A DNA stretch of 64,000 nt from an uncultured Carboxylicivirga sp. Lineage in GTDB: Bacteria > Bacteroidota > Bacteroidia > Bacteroidales > Marinilabiliaceae. The DNA lies in NCBI GenBank assembly GCA_947503525.1, contig CANNEA010000002.1, forward strand, positions 1,240,001 to 1,304,000. The letters run 5' to 3'. The position numbers and the translations under genes were made by a program. The notes under the pieces were generated by a model. That model saw nothing but the letters and a program-made list of their open reading frames with translations. It searched no databases and was not told the DNA's origin. Shown here piece by piece: positions 47,508 to 56,674 of the stretch. Position 1 is the first letter of the stretch, and each line of letters opens with the position of its first letter.

Positions 47508-47978
47508 ATGAAAAAAATAATCTATTTAGCGTGCTTTTTAATTGCCACAGGTACAAGTTCAATTTTTGCACAAAGTGAAGCAGATGTGATAGAGATGACT
47601 CGTTCACTTCTTAAGTTGGAGAAAAAAGCTGCAGTAGCAGAAGCAATGGTATTAAGCACAGAAGAAGCAAACGTTTTTTGGCCTCTTTATGAAGAATACA
47701 ATGGGAAGTTGTATGAGGTACAGAGCAAGCGGGTAAACATTATGAATGATTTTGGAGAGCAATATGAAACCTTGAGCGATGAGCAAGCTGACGTGATTAT
47801 GACCCAGTATTTTGCGTATCAAAGTGAATTGATGAAGCTTAAGAAACAGTATTATAAAAAGTTTAAAAAAATACTGCCCTTGGGTAAAGCTGCGCGCTAT
47901 ATGCAAATAGAGAATAAAGTAGAAACTTTAATCGACGCTCAATTGGCAGTGGAGTTGCCACTAATAGAAACTAAATAA
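47508..47978 (+). CDS. Small secreted helical protein, Spy/CpxP-like in build
   Basis: The 156-residue product has a signal peptide (MKKIIYLACFLIATGTSSIFA) and a mature part that is almost entirely helical, with the motif EEANVFWPLYEEYNGKLYEV and a C-terminal basic helix pair. It resembles periplasmic Spy/CpxP-type or LTxxQ chaperone-like proteins in build; I cannot confirm membership. It follows the first gene by 27 bases and precedes the next by five. Confidence 0.7.
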   Translation: MKKIIYLACFLIATGTSSIFAQSEADVIEMTRSLLKLEKKAAVAEAMVLSTEEANVFWPLYEEYNGKLYEVQSKRVNIMNDFGEQYETLSDEQADVIMTQYFAYQSELMKLKKQYYKKFKKILPLGKAARYMQIENKVETLIDAQLAVELPLIETK

Positions 47979-47983
47979 GTTAC

Positions 47984-48904
47984 ATGACTAAAAAAGTGGG
48001 CATAGCTTATATACACCTTGTAGTGGTCATTACCTTGTTGATTTTAACTACTGAGTTTGTAAGGGCTCAGGAATTAGAGCCGCGCAGTTTGGCCAATGTA
48101 CCTGTTGGAACCAGTTTTGGACTGGTAAGCTATGGTTTTACAACGGGTAATATTCTCTATGATCCGGCTTTGAACCTGGACAATCTGCATGCTAGTGTGC
48201 ATTCGGCGACAGGCCTTTATGTAAGAGCTTTCGATTTTTTTGGTATGAGTGCCAAGTATAACATTATACTTCCTCTTGTAAATGGGCATTGGGATGGTAC
48301 TTTTGAAGGAGGAGATACTGAGACGAGTCGGTCAGGACTGGCTGATGCACGTGTAAGCTTTTCCTTTAATTTTATTGGATCTCCAGCTTATAAAAAAGAG
48401 GAGTTTGCCAATTATCACCAGGAAACAATATCCGGCATGAGTTTTCAGTTGATAGCACCTACGGGTCAATACCATAAGGATAGATTAATAAATATTGGAT
48501 CTAACCGTTGGGCCTTTAAAACCCAATATGGTATTTCGCATCATATCAATAATTGGTTTATAGAAGCGGCTGCCAACGTTTGGGTGTTTAGTAAAAACAA
48601 ACAGTTCTTAAATGATAATACCGTACAGCAGAAACCTCTTGGTGTAGTAAAACTGCATTTTATTCGCTCATTTGAAAATAAAATGTGGGCGGCATTAGGC
48701 TTGGCTTATGCCTTTGGAGGCACTTCTTACTTAAATAACAATAGAAAAGATACCTACCTGTCGACCATGAGGCTCGGCTTGGTTGTTTCGGTACCTGTAA
48801 ATGCTACTCACAGTTTTAAAGTAGTAGCCTTAACAGCACGCCGTTTTGAACAGGGTGCAGATTTTGATTCACTGAGTTTAGCTTATCAATTTGCTTGGAA
48901 TTAA
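47984..48904 (+). CDS. PF13557-like outer membrane transporter
   Basis: The 306-residue product has a signal peptide (about 1-29, ending VRAQ) and a barrel-like mature part. The sequence RSLANVPVGTSFGLVSYGFTTGNILYDPALNLDNLHA is typical of the MetA-pathway/phenol-degradation transporter family (PF13557), which is linked to uptake of hydrophobic or aromatic compounds; the C-terminus YQFAWN is barrel-like. Its place just upstream of a sulfatase suggests import of substrate or desulfated product. Confidence 0.8.
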   Translation: MTKKVGIAYIHLVVVITLLILTTEFVRAQELEPRSLANVPVGTSFGLVSYGFTTGNILYDPALNLDNLHASVHSATGLYVRAFDFFGMSAKYNIILPLVNGHWDGTFEGGDTETSRSGLADARVSFSFNFIGSPAYKKEEFANYHQETISGMSFQLIAPTGQYHKDRLINIGSNRWAFKTQYGISHHINNWFIEAAANVWVFSKNKQFLNDNTVQQKPLGVVKLHFIRSFENKMWAALGLAYAFGGTSYLNNNRKDTYLSTMRLGLVVSVPVNATHSFKVVALTARRFEQGADFDSLSLAYQFAWN

Positions 48905-48922
48905 CACTTAAACTTAAACGAT

Positions 48923-51229
48923 ATGAAACAACAATTTTCGTTTTTCACAGCATTAATAATGCTATTAGGCATTATTCAAATTAATGCCCAAGAAAACAAA
49001 GAATTTAAAGGAAAGATCGGGAATACCTTGCCCGAATCAGAAGAATATTGGCCTACGCCGGTAGCTCCGGCAAAGGATGCGCCAAACGTATTGGTTTGGT
49101 TGATTGACGATATGGGATATGGACACAGTAGTGCCTTTGGTGGATTAACGCCAATGCCTACCATTGATAAGTTGGCTGAAAATGGCTTGCGTTACAATAA
49201 TTTCCATACAACAGCCTTGTGTTCACCATCGCGTGCATCAATTGCAGCGGGGCGTAATCACCACAACCTGGGTATGGGTTCGCACTCTTTAACAGCTATG
49301 GGTTTCCCTGGTTATAATGCCCATCCGCCTGCATCGGCCAAAGGGTTTGCCGACATCTTGAAAAAAGAAGGTTGGAGTACCATGTTCCTTGGAAAATGGG
49401 ATCATACACCACAGTGGGAAGGTACCTTTGCCGGACCATTTGACCGTTGGCCTTCAGGTGATGGTTGGGAACACTTTTACGGGTTTATGTCGGGCGATAT
49501 GAACAACTTCAACCCAATTATGTGGGTAGATCACACGCCTGTTCAGCCTAACTACGATGCGCCGGGTTACCATGTTAATAAAGACATGTCGACCAAAGCC
49601 ATTGAATGGATATCTATGTTAAAGGCCTCTAATCACAAAAAGCCTTTCTGTATGTTTTGGGCCACCGGAGCCGTTCATGCCCCTCACCATGCCCCAAAAA
49701 ACTGGATTAAAAAGTTTGAAGGTAAATTTGATATGGGATACGACAAGGCTCGTGAATTAATTTTAGCCAATCAAATTGAAATGGGTATTGTGCCAAAGGG
49801 TACAAAACTGTCAGCTCGCGATGAGGAAATTCCTGCCTGGGAAACTTTAAACGATAAAGAAAAAGCATTGTATGCCCGCCAGATGGAAGCCTTTGCAGGG
49901 CAATTGGCTTATACCGATTATGAGTTTGGTAAAATATTAGATTACCTTGATAAGATTGGTGAGTTAGATAATACCATCGTTATTTTCACCTCTGATAACG
50001 GCGGATCAGCCGAAGGTGCATTGCATGGTACATTTAACGAAAATGGTTTCTTTAACGGAATGCCAAATATTCCTTACGAAACCAATGCGCAGTATATTAA
50101 TGAGTGGGGTAATAAAGTGGGTGTTTGGCACGTTACTGCCGGATGGACGCAAGCGGGTAATACCCCTTTCCAGTTTTATAAGCAAAGTGCCCACCGTGGA
50201 GGAAATGCGGATGCTTTGGTAGTTTCATGGCCTAAGGGAATTGATCCTGAAAACAACGGACAGATACGTGAGCAATACCATCATATCATAGATATTTGCC
50301 CTACCATTTTAGAGGCCTGTGGTGTTGAAGCGCCTAAGGTGATTGATGGAGTTGAGCAAATACCTTTTGATGGTACGCCAATGAACTATTCATTTAATAA
50401 ACCTAAAGCTAAAGATACGCGTACGGTTCAGTATTACGAATTATTTGGTAACCGTGCTATATATGCTGATGGATGGACAGCCGTTACTCTGCATCGCGAT
50501 AAGCGACCTTGGATATTAAATGCTGAAGGTACTTTAGCCGATGACAAATGGGAACTGTACAACCTGAAAGAGGACTTTGCTCAAAGCAACGACTTAGCTG
50601 CGAAGTATCCGGAAAAACTGGAAGAGCTAAAAGCCTTGTTTGAAGTGGAAGCTAAAAAGAACAATGTATATCCATTGGATGGAGATATTGGCCCTCGCTT
50701 TGCCAAAATGCAAGCACAGGCTGCACCTAAAGAAAAAGAATTGGTGTACTGGCCGCCTGCAGCTATTCGTGTACACGAGTCGGTTTCGCCACCTCTAAAG
50801 GGCAAATCGCATGAGTTAATCGCAGACGTTGATATTCCATCTAATGGCGATGGTGACGGCATGTTAGTAACAGCCGGTGGACGAACTTCGGGTTATGCCT
50901 TTATGGTTTTAGATCAACAACTGGTGTACATCTACAATTTTGTTGGCAATCGCACGGTACTCATGTCTTCTGAAAATGTACCTACGGGCAAATCGCAATT
51001 GAAAATGGTGTTTACCAATACGGATAAATATGAAGGTGATGCTGAACTATTTATCAACAACAAAAGTGTAGGTAAAGTGCACATTCCTAAAACCATACCA
51101 ATTACTTACTCCATTGAAGAAACTTTTGATGTGGGACAAGATACCGGTTCGCCAATTATTGAAGATACCTATGCTGTGCCTTTTAAAAATACGGCTCTGC
51201 AGAAGTTGACGGTACGGATTGGAGAATAA
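48923..51229 (+). CDS. Type I sulfatase, long arylsulfatase form
   Basis: The 768-residue product has a signal peptide (about 1-22, ending NAQ) and an alkaline-phosphatase-fold sulfatase domain. Metal ligands are Asp62-Asp63 in WLIDDMGYGH, and Cys100 in LCSPSRASIAAGR is the formylglycine precursor (C-x-P-S-R). VIFTSDNGGSAEG gives the other metal ligands. Beyond the catalytic part, residues about 620-768 form a beta-rich domain, as in the long mycobacterial-type arylsulfatases. It should be periplasmic. Maturation needs a formylglycine enzyme that is not in the window. A strong stem-loop follows the gene. The 54306 product is its close paralogue. Confidence 0.93.
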   Translation: MKQQFSFFTALIMLLGIIQINAQENKEFKGKIGNTLPESEEYWPTPVAPAKDAPNVLVWLIDDMGYGHSSAFGGLTPMPTIDKLAENGLRYNNFHTTALCSPSRASIAAGRNHHNLGMGSHSLTAMGFPGYNAHPPASAKGFADILKKEGWSTMFLGKWDHTPQWEGTFAGPFDRWPSGDGWEHFYGFMSGDMNNFNPIMWVDHTPVQPNYDAPGYHVNKDMSTKAIEWISMLKASNHKKPFCMFWATGAVHAPHHAPKNWIKKFEGKFDMGYDKARELILANQIEMGIVPKGTKLSARDEEIPAWETLNDKEKALYARQMEAFAGQLAYTDYEFGKILDYLDKIGELDNTIVIFTSDNGGSAEGALHGTFNENGFFNGMPNIPYETNAQYINEWGNKVGVWHVTAGWTQAGNTPFQFYKQSAHRGGNADALVVSWPKGIDPENNGQIREQYHHIIDICPTILEACGVEAPKVIDGVEQIPFDGTPMNYSFNKPKAKDTRTVQYYELFGNRAIYADGWTAVTLHRDKRPWILNAEGTLADDKWELYNLKEDFAQSNDLAAKYPEKLEELKALFEVEAKKNNVYPLDGDIGPRFAKMQAQAAPKEKELVYWPPAAIRVHESVSPPLKGKSHELIADVDIPSNGDGDGMLVTAGGRTSGYAFMVLDQQLVYIYNFVGNRTVLMSSENVPTGKSQLKMVFTNTDKYEGDAELFINNKSVGKVHIPKTIPITYSIEETFDVGQDTGSPIIEDTYAVPFKNTALQKLTVRIGE

Positions 51230-51240
51230 TTTTAAAATAA

Positions 51241-51267
51241 ACATAGAGGGATACTATCCCTCTATGT
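51241..51267 (+). other. Intercistronic stem-loop after the first sulfatase
   Basis: ACATAGAGGGA at 51241-51251 and TCCCTCTATGT at 51257-51267 form a perfect 11-base stem with a five-base loop. No T-tract follows (ATTGCCT), so it is not a regular terminator; it may protect the upstream transcript or cause partial termination. Confidence 0.8.
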
Positions 51268-51288
51268 ATTGCCTAAAAAACCAAACAA

Positions 51289-52770
51289 ATGAAAATTATA
51301 AGCTATTACTTGGTTTTACTATTGTTTGTTAGCCTTTCGGCTTGTACCAACAGCGTTGACCAGAAAACGGACAAAGATGGAGAACCATCAATGGAATTTG
51401 AGAGAGGTTTTCCAGCAAATGAACAAACGATTAAACAGGCGCAACATGCAACTAAGTTAAGAAGAGCAATAGAAGCTTATAAATTCTTTTATCCAACAGT
51501 TGCTACCGAAGCGGTTATTCAACAGTTTGTGCCACATGGTGCTATTTTTAATGAGGTAGGTATTATTATGCCACAAGACCCTGAACAGCAGTTTTCAGTT
51601 GCAAATCAAGACACTCCATACATTATAGGTATTTTGGATCTAAAAAATGGTCCTATGGTGATTGATATACCAGCAGGGCCATACCTGGGCATTATGAACG
51701 ATCACCACATGGAATGGTTTGGAGATATGGGAGTAATAGGGCCGGGCAAGGGAGCTGGCGAAAAAGATCTTATTGTACCTCCCGGTTATACCGGCGAAAT
51801 TCCAAACGGGTATCATCCCTTTTATAGTAAAACCTATAAGGTTGTTATGCTTACAAGGGTAGTCGTTAAGTCTGGTTCTTATGATGAAGCAGTAACAATG
51901 GCTCAAAAAATAAAAGTTTACAAATTAAATGAAGATGCTAATTCTTCCAACTATAAAATTATTGATATAAAAGGCCAAAAGGCTCCTTTACCAATGTTGA
52001 GCTGGGAAAGAAACATGGACTATTGGAAGCAATTGCATGAAGTTGTTAATGATGAAACTGCCCAGGAAAAGCACAGAGTTATGCTTGGAATGTTAGCTGA
52101 TGTTGGCATTAAAAAAGGCGAATCATTTTCTCCTGATCCTGAACTAAGTACTATTTTAACTACTGCTGCAGAAACAGGTTTTCAAGAAATGAATGTGGCA
52201 TGTTTTGCCAATCCTCGTCCGGAAAGATTAATATGGGAAGATAGGCTATGGGAATCAATACCCTTGGCAGGGTCACTTGATCCTGAAACAAAAGAGTTTG
52301 GCAATGCTAATTACCGCGATTTACAAGCAAACGATCATTACTTTTTCTGTGCCTGGGGTACTTCAGCCGGAATAGGACGAAGACAAGTTGGTCAGGGCTC
52401 TCTCTATTTTGTTGGCCTTAAGGATGAAACAGGCGCCTACCTGAATGGAGGAAAGAATTACAAACTTACTATTCCCGGACCAGTTCCCGCTAAATTGTTT
52501 TGGTCTGTAACCGTTTATGATTCTGAGACACGAACAATTATTGATACTGATTTGGGAAGAGGTGCTGTACGAACTATGTTTGAAAATCCACAACCCAATG
52601 TTGATGGTTCTTTTGATATCTACTTTGGCCCTGATAAACCTGAGGGAAAAGAGAATCATTGGGTAAAAACTATTCCGGGAAAAGGGTGGTTCACATTTGT
52701 TCGGATGTATGGACCTGAAGAGCCAATTTTTAATGGGACATATAAATTACCAGATATTCAACTTCAATAA
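51289..52770 (+). CDS. DUF1254/DUF1214 lipoprotein
   Basis: The 493-residue product has a lipoprotein signal (LSACT, Cys19). The N-terminal half (about 50-230) matches DUF1254 (QDTPYIIGILDLKNGPMVIDIPAGPYLGIMND) and the C-terminal part (about 370-485) DUF1214 (LYFVGLKDETGAYLNGGKNYKLTIPG, KLFWSVTVYD). These proteins are secreted and their biochemical role is not established. It lies directly before a second, related DUF1254 gene and between two long sulfatases, which ties it to the same task. Confidence 0.88.
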   Translation: MKIISYYLVLLLFVSLSACTNSVDQKTDKDGEPSMEFERGFPANEQTIKQAQHATKLRRAIEAYKFFYPTVATEAVIQQFVPHGAIFNEVGIIMPQDPEQQFSVANQDTPYIIGILDLKNGPMVIDIPAGPYLGIMNDHHMEWFGDMGVIGPGKGAGEKDLIVPPGYTGEIPNGYHPFYSKTYKVVMLTRVVVKSGSYDEAVTMAQKIKVYKLNEDANSSNYKIIDIKGQKAPLPMLSWERNMDYWKQLHEVVNDETAQEKHRVMLGMLADVGIKKGESFSPDPELSTILTTAAETGFQEMNVACFANPRPERLIWEDRLWESIPLAGSLDPETKEFGNANYRDLQANDHYFFCAWGTSAGIGRRQVGQGSLYFVGLKDETGAYLNGGKNYKLTIPGPVPAKLFWSVTVYDSETRTIIDTDLGRGAVRTMFENPQPNVDGSFDIYFGPDKPEGKENHWVKTIPGKGWFTFVRMYGPEEPIFNGTYKLPDIQLQ

Positions 52771-52784
52771 AAATGCAATAAATC

Positions 52785-54293
52785 ATGGAAATGAAAAGTG
52801 CTAAAATTAAAACAGTACTGTGTAGCTTAATCATAATGCTATCGCTTATGGTTACTGCACAAGAGATGCCCATTACGGGTAAGGTAAAAACCCACGTTGG
52901 TGAATTGGAATTCGATCACGGAGTTCCAACTAAAGCTACTTCTGATAAATTGTATTACGAACTAGACTACCACCGTGCAGTACAAGCCTATTTATGGTCT
53001 TTACCAATAGTTGGACAAGCACAATGGCGTCAATCGTATTTAGATTTATATGATTTAAAACCGAATCAATCGGTATATGCAAAAGAATTTAACGATCGTT
53101 CCTTGATACTGACGGCAAACGAATCAACGCCCTACATGTTCACATGGATGAATGTGAAAGAAAAAGCAGTGATTCTTAAGGTACCACCAGGGCCAATTAT
53201 TGGTCTTTATGTAGATTTCTGGCAGCGAGGCTTGTCCGATGTTGGTGTTCTTGGTAAATATGGTGGACGAGGGGGTACCTACGTATTTTCAGGTCCTGAA
53301 ACGCCTGTGGATAATATACCATACATTGAAGGGGCAACTTATTTAGAATCGAGAACCAACAATATTTGGTCTGTGGTTCGTTTTTCGGGTCCTGTTGAAA
53401 ACAGAGAGGAACTAATGAATGGTATGCGAACCTACTATTTTGATGAGGAACCGAAAATGGATATCGTTCCTGCCAATAATAAACCTGGGCGAAATTACCA
53501 ACCAAGAGGCATGGCCTATTGGGAAACCCTCCATAAAATATTACAAGAAGAACCGGTAGAAGAACGTGATCGTTTTTTTATGTATTTTCTTAAGGATATG
53601 GGTATTGAAAAAGGCAAACCTTTTAACCCGGATGCCCGACAAAAAGAAATATTACTTGATGCCTTAATTGTGGGAGAAGCCATGGCTAAGAATATGGTAT
53701 TTCGTGAAAGACTTGACGGTGTGCTACGAGATGACGGATGGAGACATATTATTGGAAGGGTTGAAGGTTCTGAGCCTGGCGATGCATGGGAACATACGCA
53801 ACGCACAAAATATTATGACAGATTCGATCCCAGATCAAGGTACACTTATGAGGCTTGCACGGTTTCTGAACGTATGGCTTTCGCTAAAAGTGGTTTCGGA
53901 TTAGGTTATGGAGGAATGTTTCTTGATGTGAATGGTGAACCATTGAAAGGTGATCAGTCTTATGTTATGAGAATTGAGCCTAATCCACCAGTTGAACTAT
54001 TCTGGGCAATAACTGTCTATGACACCGATACCCGAGGTCTGATCAATACCGATCAGCAAAAAGCGGAGATTGGTTCGGCCCACGAAACAACTCAGGTGAA
54101 CGAAGATGGTTCCACCTACGTATTTGTTGGCCCTAAAGCGCCTAAAGGATGGGAAAGCAATTGGGTAAAATCGATTCCTAAGCGTGGTTGGTTTCCTTAT
54201 TTACGCCTCTATTTTCCAACTGAAGCATTTTTCGACCAAAGCTGGAAGATGCCTCAGATTAAACCAGTTGATTTTAAAGATTATGAGAAATAA
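52785..54293 (+). CDS. Secreted DUF1254/DUF1214 protein
   Basis: The 502-residue product has a signal peptide (about 1-26, with SLMVTAQ) but no lipobox, unlike its neighbour. DUF1254 features appear around residues 95-220 (NESTPYMFTWMNVKEKAVILKVPPGPIIGLYVDFW), and DUF1214 around 370-490 (KGDQSYVMRIEPNPPVELFWAITVYDTDTRGLINTD). It starts 14 bases after the preceding paralogue, and the 54306 sulfatase follows after 12 bases, so the three are co-translated units of one transcript. Confidence 0.88.
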   Translation: MEMKSAKIKTVLCSLIIMLSLMVTAQEMPITGKVKTHVGELEFDHGVPTKATSDKLYYELDYHRAVQAYLWSLPIVGQAQWRQSYLDLYDLKPNQSVYAKEFNDRSLILTANESTPYMFTWMNVKEKAVILKVPPGPIIGLYVDFWQRGLSDVGVLGKYGGRGGTYVFSGPETPVDNIPYIEGATYLESRTNNIWSVVRFSGPVENREELMNGMRTYYFDEEPKMDIVPANNKPGRNYQPRGMAYWETLHKILQEEPVEERDRFFMYFLKDMGIEKGKPFNPDARQKEILLDALIVGEAMAKNMVFRERLDGVLRDDGWRHIIGRVEGSEPGDAWEHTQRTKYYDRFDPRSRYTYEACTVSERMAFAKSGFGLGYGGMFLDVNGEPLKGDQSYVMRIEPNPPVELFWAITVYDTDTRGLINTDQQKAEIGSAHETTQVNEDGSTYVFVGPKAPKGWESNWVKSIPKRGWFPYLRLYFPTEAFFDQSWKMPQIKPVDFKDYEK

Positions 54294-54305
54294 ATTCTAA
54301 AAATT

Positions 54306-56618
54306 ATGAAAAACTATTTCATCTTATTGCTGAGCATATTTTTAGTATATGCTTGCCAGCCGAAGCAAGACGCTTCGCAGGAAGAAGATCCGAGAATGGC
54401 CGGATTTAAAGGAAAAATTGCCAAGACCTTTCAGGATTCGGAAGAAGACTGGCCTGTGGAGCCTAGCTTTACAGGTGAGGAACCCAATGTCCTTGTCATT
54501 CTTCTTGATGATGTGGGTTATGGGCACCTGGGACCTTATGGCGGTTTAACAGAAACGCCGAACATCGACAAACTGGCTAAGGATGGCTTGTTATATAACA
54601 ACTTCCATACAACCGCTCTTTGTTCACCATCGCGTGCAGCAATTCTTGCCGGCCGAAATTCGCACTCCATCGGAATGGGATCTCATGCACTATCAGCCAT
54701 GGGTTTCCCGGGTTATCGCGGGCGCGTACCATTTGAAGCCCAAGAGGTGACAAGAATTGCTCAGAAAGGCGGATGGACTACCTATGCCATTGGAAAATGG
54801 GATCATACCCCGGGTTTCCAGGTGCACCAGGTTGGACCATTTGACTACTGGCCTACCAGCGATGGTTTTGACCATACCTATACCTTTATGGCACCGGATG
54901 CCAATAACTTTACACCGGTTATGTTTGCAGGTCACGAACCTGTAGAGCCATCTCGTGGGAATCCTGACTATCACCTTTCAACAGATTTGTCTGACAAAGC
55001 AACGCATTATTTAACCGGGCAGGTGTCTATCGCACCGGACCGTCCTTTCTTTATGTTTTGGGCACCAGGTGGTATGCACGCTCCTCATCATGCGCCAAAG
55101 GAATACATCGATAAGTACAAGGGTAAGTTTGACATGGGTTGGGACAAGGCTCGTGAGCAAATCCATAAGAATCAGTTGGAGATGGGCGTTATCCCTGCCG
55201 GTTCAGCCCTAACTGAGCGCAATAAAGAAATTCCTGCCTGGGATTCATTGACTGAGGACGAGAAGCGCATGTATGCTCGCCAGATGGAGGCCTTTGCTGG
55301 CCAGCTCGACCACCTTGATATGGAGATTGGCCGCTTGATAGCTACACTGGAACGTATTGGTAAGTTAGATAATACACTAATCATTCTGACATCAGACAAT
55401 GGATCAAGTGGAGAAGGTGGACTTTCCGGATCGCATAACGAAATGCTGATTGTTAACAGCCAGCAAACACAGCTTGAGAATAACCTGGATCGCTACGATG
55501 CCTGGGGATCGGAAGCAACAAATAATCACTTCCATGCCGGTTGGGCATTAGCCGGAAACACACCATTCCAATATTTCAAACAAACGGTGCATAGTGGTGG
55601 AATTCAAGATCCAATGATCGTTCACTGGCCTGCCGGAATCAAGGGTAAAGGAGAAATCCGAGATCAATACCACCACATCATCGACATTGCACCAACAATC
55701 CTCGACGTGCTCGATCTTGAGTTTATGGAAGAGATTGATGGAATCAAGCAGATGCCGATAGACGGTATGAGTTTTGCCTATTCGTTCAATGATGCCAATG
55801 CTCCTGACCAACGTACCCGTCAGTATTACGAGATGTATGGTAACAGGGCCATTTACTTAGACGGCTGGAAAGCGGTGACCATTCATGGAAACCGTATGCC
55901 ATGGGATTTTGCAGGTACTTATAATTTCGATGATGACGTATGGGAGCTGTATCATGTTGACGAAGATTTTACAGAGTCTAATAACCTGGCCGATAAATAT
56001 CCTGAGAAGTTAGAAGAGCTGAAAGCAGCTTGGGAAGAGGAAGCCTGGAAGTATAACGTATTTCCGCTGTATGATGACCTGGGTGCCAGATTTTCTAATG
56101 TGGCCAAACTCTATGCCCCTCAACGTAAAGAATTCGTCTTTTATCCTCCGGGAGCTGTTCGAATCTCTGAGCCTTATTCTCCGCCGGTGAAAAACAAAAG
56201 CCATAGCCTAACGGCCTATGCTGATATCCCTAAGTCAGGTGCAAGTGGAGTGCTTGTGGCAGCAGGTGGTCTTTATGGTGGTTATTGCCTCTATGTTGAA
56301 AATGACCGACTGGTTTACGAATACAATGCCTATAATGAGGATAGATTTATCATTAAATCTAAGTCTAAACTTCCTAAGGGTGAAGTCGTGATGAAGGCGG
56401 TATACGATGTAAATGAGGATAAGACTGCTACAGTAACGCTATTTGTGAATGATAAGCAGGTTGGTCAAGGTGCGGTTAAGCGTACTCATCCTGGTCAGTT
56501 CTCCCTTTCTGAAACCTTTGATGTGGGAGAAGATACGGGTACATCAGTCTCAAAGAACTATACACGTGATAACAAGTTTACTGGTAATTTAGACAAGCTT
56601 GTTGTTAACTTGAAGTAG
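54306..56618 (+). CDS. Type I sulfatase, long arylsulfatase form, lipoprotein
   Basis: The 770-residue product has a lipoprotein signal (LVYACQ, Cys17), so it is membrane-anchored, unlike the first sulfatase. Metal ligands Asp68-Asp69 in ILLDDVGYGH and formylglycine site Cys106 in LCSPSRAAILAGR are intact, as is ILTSDNGSSGEG. A C-terminal beta-rich domain (about 620-770) matches that of the 48923 paralogue. The close similarity of the two suggests gene duplication with diverged localisation. A 14-base stem-loop follows. Confidence 0.93.
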   Translation: MKNYFILLLSIFLVYACQPKQDASQEEDPRMAGFKGKIAKTFQDSEEDWPVEPSFTGEEPNVLVILLDDVGYGHLGPYGGLTETPNIDKLAKDGLLYNNFHTTALCSPSRAAILAGRNSHSIGMGSHALSAMGFPGYRGRVPFEAQEVTRIAQKGGWTTYAIGKWDHTPGFQVHQVGPFDYWPTSDGFDHTYTFMAPDANNFTPVMFAGHEPVEPSRGNPDYHLSTDLSDKATHYLTGQVSIAPDRPFFMFWAPGGMHAPHHAPKEYIDKYKGKFDMGWDKAREQIHKNQLEMGVIPAGSALTERNKEIPAWDSLTEDEKRMYARQMEAFAGQLDHLDMEIGRLIATLERIGKLDNTLIILTSDNGSSGEGGLSGSHNEMLIVNSQQTQLENNLDRYDAWGSEATNNHFHAGWALAGNTPFQYFKQTVHSGGIQDPMIVHWPAGIKGKGEIRDQYHHIIDIAPTILDVLDLEFMEEIDGIKQMPIDGMSFAYSFNDANAPDQRTRQYYEMYGNRAIYLDGWKAVTIHGNRMPWDFAGTYNFDDDVWELYHVDEDFTESNNLADKYPEKLEELKAAWEEEAWKYNVFPLYDDLGARFSNVAKLYAPQRKEFVFYPPGAVRISEPYSPPVKNKSHSLTAYADIPKSGASGVLVAAGGLYGGYCLYVENDRLVYEYNAYNEDRFIIKSKSKLPKGEVVMKAVYDVNEDKTATVTLFVNDKQVGQGAVKRTHPGQFSLSETFDVGEDTGTSVSKNYTRDNKFTGNLDKLVVNLK

Positions 56619-56625
56619 CATAATA

Positions 56626-56660
56626 CAAATGCAGTTCGCTGAAAATGCGGGCTGCATTTG
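56626..56660 (+). other. Intercistronic stem-loop after the second sulfatase
   Basis: The arms 56626-56639 and 56647-56660 pair over 14 positions with two G-T pairs around a seven-base loop. No T-tract follows. The same type of element follows each of the three sulfatase genes. Confidence 0.8.
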
Positions 56661-56674
56661 AAAACCATTAAACT

